NCBI GenBank assembly: GCA_964542985.1
Contig: CAZIWH010000019.1
Location: forward strand, 1 to 26,532
DNA length: 26,532 nt
Source: QNYQ01 sp964542985
Lineage (GTDB): Archaea > Thermoproteota > Thermoprotei_A > Sulfolobales > Pyrodictiaceae
Reading direction: 5' to 3'
Part shown: positions 24,373-26,532 of the stretch, piece by piece
How positions within the stretch are numbered: position 1 is the stretch's first letter
How the letters are laid out: each line of letters begins with the position of its first letter
Notes under the pieces: model-generated
Told to the model about the DNA's origin: nothing
Seen by the model: the letters and a program-made list of their open reading frames with translations, nothing else
Databases searched by the model: none
Made by a program: the position numbers and the translations under genes

Positions 24373-25125
24373 ATGACCATGGAGCCCCGTATGACGGATC
24401 ACATGGTAAAATGCATGGCCCAGCTCATAGAGGACGGGGAGACCGTGTACCACGGCCTAACCAGCCCTCTGCCGGTGCTTGCAATGGTGCTTGCCCGCAG
24501 AGCCCTGGGCAAGAGGTTCACGTGGCTCAGCGTGATAGAGCACCTGGAGCCCCTGGTCGACAAGATAAGGCTTAGGCCTAGCACCGGCGACCCCTGGAGC
24601 GAGCCAGGCCAGATAGGGGTAATGACTACAATAGACGCGTTCGACCTGGCAGCCAAGGGCAGGCTTAGCACAATGTTCTTCGGGGCAGCCCAGGTGGACG
24701 AGGAGGGGAACATAAACCTCACCGTGATAGGTAGCTATGATAACCCGAAGGTGAAGCTGCCAGGCGGCGCCGCCACGGCCTACCTCTTCCCCTTGGTGCC
24801 GAAGATAATAATCTGGGCACGCCATGAGCCGCGTGTGCTCGTGGAACGCGTTGACTTCGTAACCGGGCCCGGGAGGCTGAGGGTGGAGAAGGGCTACCGG
24901 CACCTGCTGTGCACCAACAAGGCCCTCATAGAGTATACCCGCATGGGCCCGGTGCTCAGGAAGCTCCTCCCAGGGGTCACTGTCGAGGAGGTTCTCGAGG
25001 AGTCAGGTATGAGGATAATCGTGCCGGACAACGTTGAAACAGTGGAGCCTATAAGCAGGGAGGAGATGGAGATAATAGTTGAGCACGACCCCGACGGGAT
25101 TAGATACATGCAGCGAATGGGATAG
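24373..25125 (+). CDS. CoA-transferase subunit B, glutaconate CoA-transferase (GctB/IpdB) type
   Basis: The 250-aa protein starts at ATG 24373 with GGAGGTGA 7 nt upstream. Family features include YHGLTSPLPVLAMVLARR (about 26-43), TIDAFDLAAKGRLSTMFFGAAQVDEEGNINLT (about 86-117), NPKVKLPGGAA (about 124-134) and FVTGPGRLRVEKG. The catalytic glutamate of the GctB family should fall in the strand after WLSVIE: E56 is present, but the usual Gly-rich residues after it read HLEP here. In Mycobacterium IpdAB the corresponding residue is altered and the complex acts as a hydrolase, so transferase activity here is likely but not certain. It forms the heterodimer with the preceding gene. Confidence 0.9.
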   Translation: MTMEPRMTDHMVKCMAQLIEDGETVYHGLTSPLPVLAMVLARRALGKRFTWLSVIEHLEPLVDKIRLRPSTGDPWSEPGQIGVMTTIDAFDLAAKGRLSTMFFGAAQVDEEGNINLTVIGSYDNPKVKLPGGAATAYLFPLVPKIIIWARHEPRVLVERVDFVTGPGRLRVEKGYRHLLCTNKALIEYTRMGPVLRKLLPGVTVEEVLEESGMRIIVPDNVETVEPISREEMEIIVEHDPDGIRYMQRMG

Positions 25126-25180
25126 CCTCTAGGCCAGTCCCAGCCTACACCTCCTCCCTGGGTGCAGCATTTTCCTCATG

Positions 25181-25200
25181 GGGGCGGGGGAGCCCGCCCC
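25181..25200. terminator. GC-rich hairpin after the CoA-transferase operon
   Basis: GGGGCGGG-GGAG-CCCGCCCC is a perfect 8-bp stem with a 4-nt loop, between the end of the operon and the next TATA box. With no T-run after it, it may act as a transcript-end barrier rather than a classic terminator. Confidence 0.45.
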
Positions 25201-25212
25201 TGCGAGCGAAGC

Positions 25213-25222
25213 CTATTTATAG
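25213..25222 (+). promoter_or_regulatory. TATA box upstream of inositol phosphate synthase
   Basis: CTATTTATAG is the best TATA match in this part of the window. It would start transcription near 25243, leaving a leader of about 150 nt before the ATG at 25395. A weaker candidate, CTTATCA at 25340-25346, would give a leader of about 28 nt. Confidence 0.55.
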
Positions 25223-25242
25223 AAGCGGGCCACAAGTGCGGT

Positions 25243-25394
25243 CTCTTGTGAGGGAGGCGGAAGTGGTATACAATATGCAGCCTAGGCTATTCAATCACCA
25301 CGGTGTTGGAAGGCGCCGCCTCCTTGAGTGAGGCTCACGCTTATCAGAGTATACCGTCCGGGAGCGAGAGGAGGGCAAGAGGAGGTGGATACGC
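25243..25394 (+). other. Long leader with inverted repeats before inositol phosphate synthase
   Basis: No ORF of note is present. CACAA 25231-25235 pairs with TTGTG 25246-25250, overlapping the predicted transcription start. GGAGGCGG (25253-25260) is complementary to CCGCCTCC (25316-25323), and the perfect palindrome AGCCTAGGCT (25279-25288) lies between them, so the RNA could fold into a nested structure. It may be a regulatory leader or a small RNA; I match it to no known family. Confidence 0.35.
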
Positions 25395-26532
25395 ATGGTC
25401 GTGCGTGTGGCCATCCTCGGCCAGGGTCTCGTCGCAACCCACTTCGCCGTCGGCCTTGAGAGAATAAAGGCCGGCGAGCTGGAGCCTTACGGGGTTCCCC
25501 TCGCCCGCTACAAGCTGCCCTACAGGATAGAGGACATAGAGATAGTGGCCAGCTATGACGTCGACGAGGCGAAGGTCGGTAAAACGGTCTACGATGTAGC
25601 GAAGAAGCTTGTGGGCGACATCCTCCCGATCCCGGAAACTCTAAAGGAGATAACGGTGAGGCGTGGTATCCATCTCGGCAGTATGATAGGCCTGCCCTTC
25701 AAGGTGAAGGGCCTCGAGGAGGAGCTAGGCAGCACCGAGGCAGCCGTGGACAAGATGGTTGAGGAGCTCAAGGAGCTGAGGCCCGACGTGGTGATAAACG
25801 TAGCGACCACGGAGCCCGCCAGGGCGTTCAACGACACCCAGGCCCTAATGGAGGCTATCCGTAGGGATGACCGGGAGAGGCTGAGCGCCAGCCATGTCTA
25901 CGCGGTCGCGGTTTACCGGTATGCGAGGGAGACGGGAAGCAAGGTGGCGCTGGTGAACGTGATACCCAGCCCCCTGGCCCGCGACGACGCCGTGGTGAAG
26001 CTCTTCGAGGAGGCCAATAGCCTAGTCCTCGGCGACGACGGCGCCACCGGCGCGACCCCGCTGACCGCAGACCTGCTGGAGCACATGGCTGAGAGGAACA
26101 GGAAAGTGCTCAGCATAGCCCAGTTCAACATCGGAGGCAACACCGACTTCCTCGCCCTCACCGTGCCGGAGAGGAACAAGATGAAAGAGGAGACCAAGAG
26201 CAGCATAGTCAAGGACATCCTGGGCTACGATGCGCCGCACTACATCAAGCCCACCGGCTACCTAGAGCCCCTCGGCGACAAGAAGTTTGTGGCGATGCAC
26301 ATCTGGTGGAAGACCTTCAACGGTCTGGAGGACGAGCTAATAGTGAACATGAGGATAAACGACAGCCCCGCCCTCGCCGGCCTCCTAGTAGATCTCTCAA
26401 GGATATCCAAGGCCCTGCTAGACAAGGGTGTCAGGGGTACAGCGTACCCAGTGAACGCGTTCTTCATGAAGGATCCGGGGCCCCGCGGCAGCAAGAACAA
26501 GTCCAGGATAAAGGCCTACTACGACCTCCTCG
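25395..26532 (+). CDS. ino1: Inositol-3-phosphate synthase, 3'-truncated by window edge
   Basis: ATG 25395 follows GGAGGTG at 7 nt spacing; 379 codons are open to the window end with no stop. It begins with a Rossmann NAD site in the crenarchaeal form (VAILGQGLVATHFAVGLERI, about 5-24), followed by ELEPYGVPLA, a VVINVATTEP strand, FNIGGNTDFL (catalytic domain, about 237-246), PHYIKPTGYLEPLGDKK and a MHIWWKTFNG segment. The enzyme converts glucose-6-phosphate to L-myo-inositol-1-phosphate (D-3-phosphate) with internally recycled NAD+, supplying inositol for archaeal phospholipids and, in hyperthermophiles, the thermoprotectant di-myo-inositol phosphate. Only the C-terminal end is missing. It has its own TATA box and an unusually long leader. 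Confidence 0.93.
   Translation, partial: MVVRVAILGQGLVATHFAVGLERIKAGELEPYGVPLARYKLPYRIEDIEIVASYDVDEAKVGKTVYDVAKKLVGDILPIPETLKEITVRRGIHLGSMIGLPFKVKGLEEELGSTEAAVDKMVEELKELRPDVVINVATTEPARAFNDTQALMEAIRRDDRERLSASHVYAVAVYRYARETGSKVALVNVIPSPLARDDAVVKLFEEANSLVLGDDGATGATPLTADLLEHMAERNRKVLSIAQFNIGGNTDFLALTVPERNKMKEETKSSIVKDILGYDAPHYIKPTGYLEPLGDKKFVAMHIWWKTFNGLEDELIVNMRINDSPALAGLLVDLSRISKALLDKGVRGTAYPVNAFFMKDPGPRGSKNKSRIKAYYDLL

Overview
The window looks like chromosomal DNA of a hyperthermophilic crenarchaeote, most plausibly Pyrodictiaceae (Pyrodictium/Hyperthermus/Pyrolobus relatives). The reasons are high G+C, AGG/AGA arginine and ATA isoleucine codons, many GTG and TTG starts, archaeal TATA boxes a short distance upstream of genes, and archaeal families (LysX/ArgX ATP-grasp, PaREP1, TtuA with a ubiquitin-like partner, DUF1646, DUF123, a fused sugar-nucleotidyltransferase/acyltransferase, crenarchaeal-type inositol phosphate synthase). 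The genus is inference. The sequence is a scaffold: a 100-N gap lies at 11984-12083, flanked by the same 16 bases on both sides.

Layout. 1-3001: the 3' two thirds of carB followed 3 nt later by a LysX/ArgX-type ligase, an amino-acid and carbamoyl-phosphate operon. 3243-3776: a PaREP1/HEPN-like gene. 4179-6056 (-): a large anchored or secreted protein of unknown family. 6242-7282: a roughly 12-span, histidine-bearing membrane protein with weak NnrS/heme-copper-like character. 7707-8386: a vapBC toxin-antitoxin pair. 8584-9318: a small secreted protein. 9327-10623 (-): a ttuB-ttuA tRNA-thiolation operon, divergent from a DUF1646 transporter (10732-11892) with one AT-rich element between them.

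After the gap, on the minus strand, come a MetE-like protein lacking the zinc ligands and a sugar-1-phosphate nucleotidyltransferase/acyltransferase. Then a small membrane protein and CutA converge with a 29-bp overlap. 15516-18500: a two-gene operon for a 763-aa cysteine-containing secreted protein and a multi-span membrane protein, both unrecognised. 18668-21480: a small hypothetical protein, a DUF123 GIY-YIG-like protein, and an extracellular beta-propeller protein with a C-terminal membrane anchor.

21565-25125: a tight operon of an AMP-forming acyl-CoA synthetase and a two-subunit glutaconate-type CoA-transferase. The synthetase has Gly where acetyl-CoA synthetases have the pocket-limiting Trp, so the operon probably handles an acid larger than acetate. 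From 25395 to the end runs a partial inositol-3-phosphate synthase, behind a GC hairpin, a TATA box and a roughly 150-nt leader with inverted repeats. Points most worth following are the acyl-CoA module, the secreted/membrane operon, the MetE-like protein beside the gap, and the structured leader.
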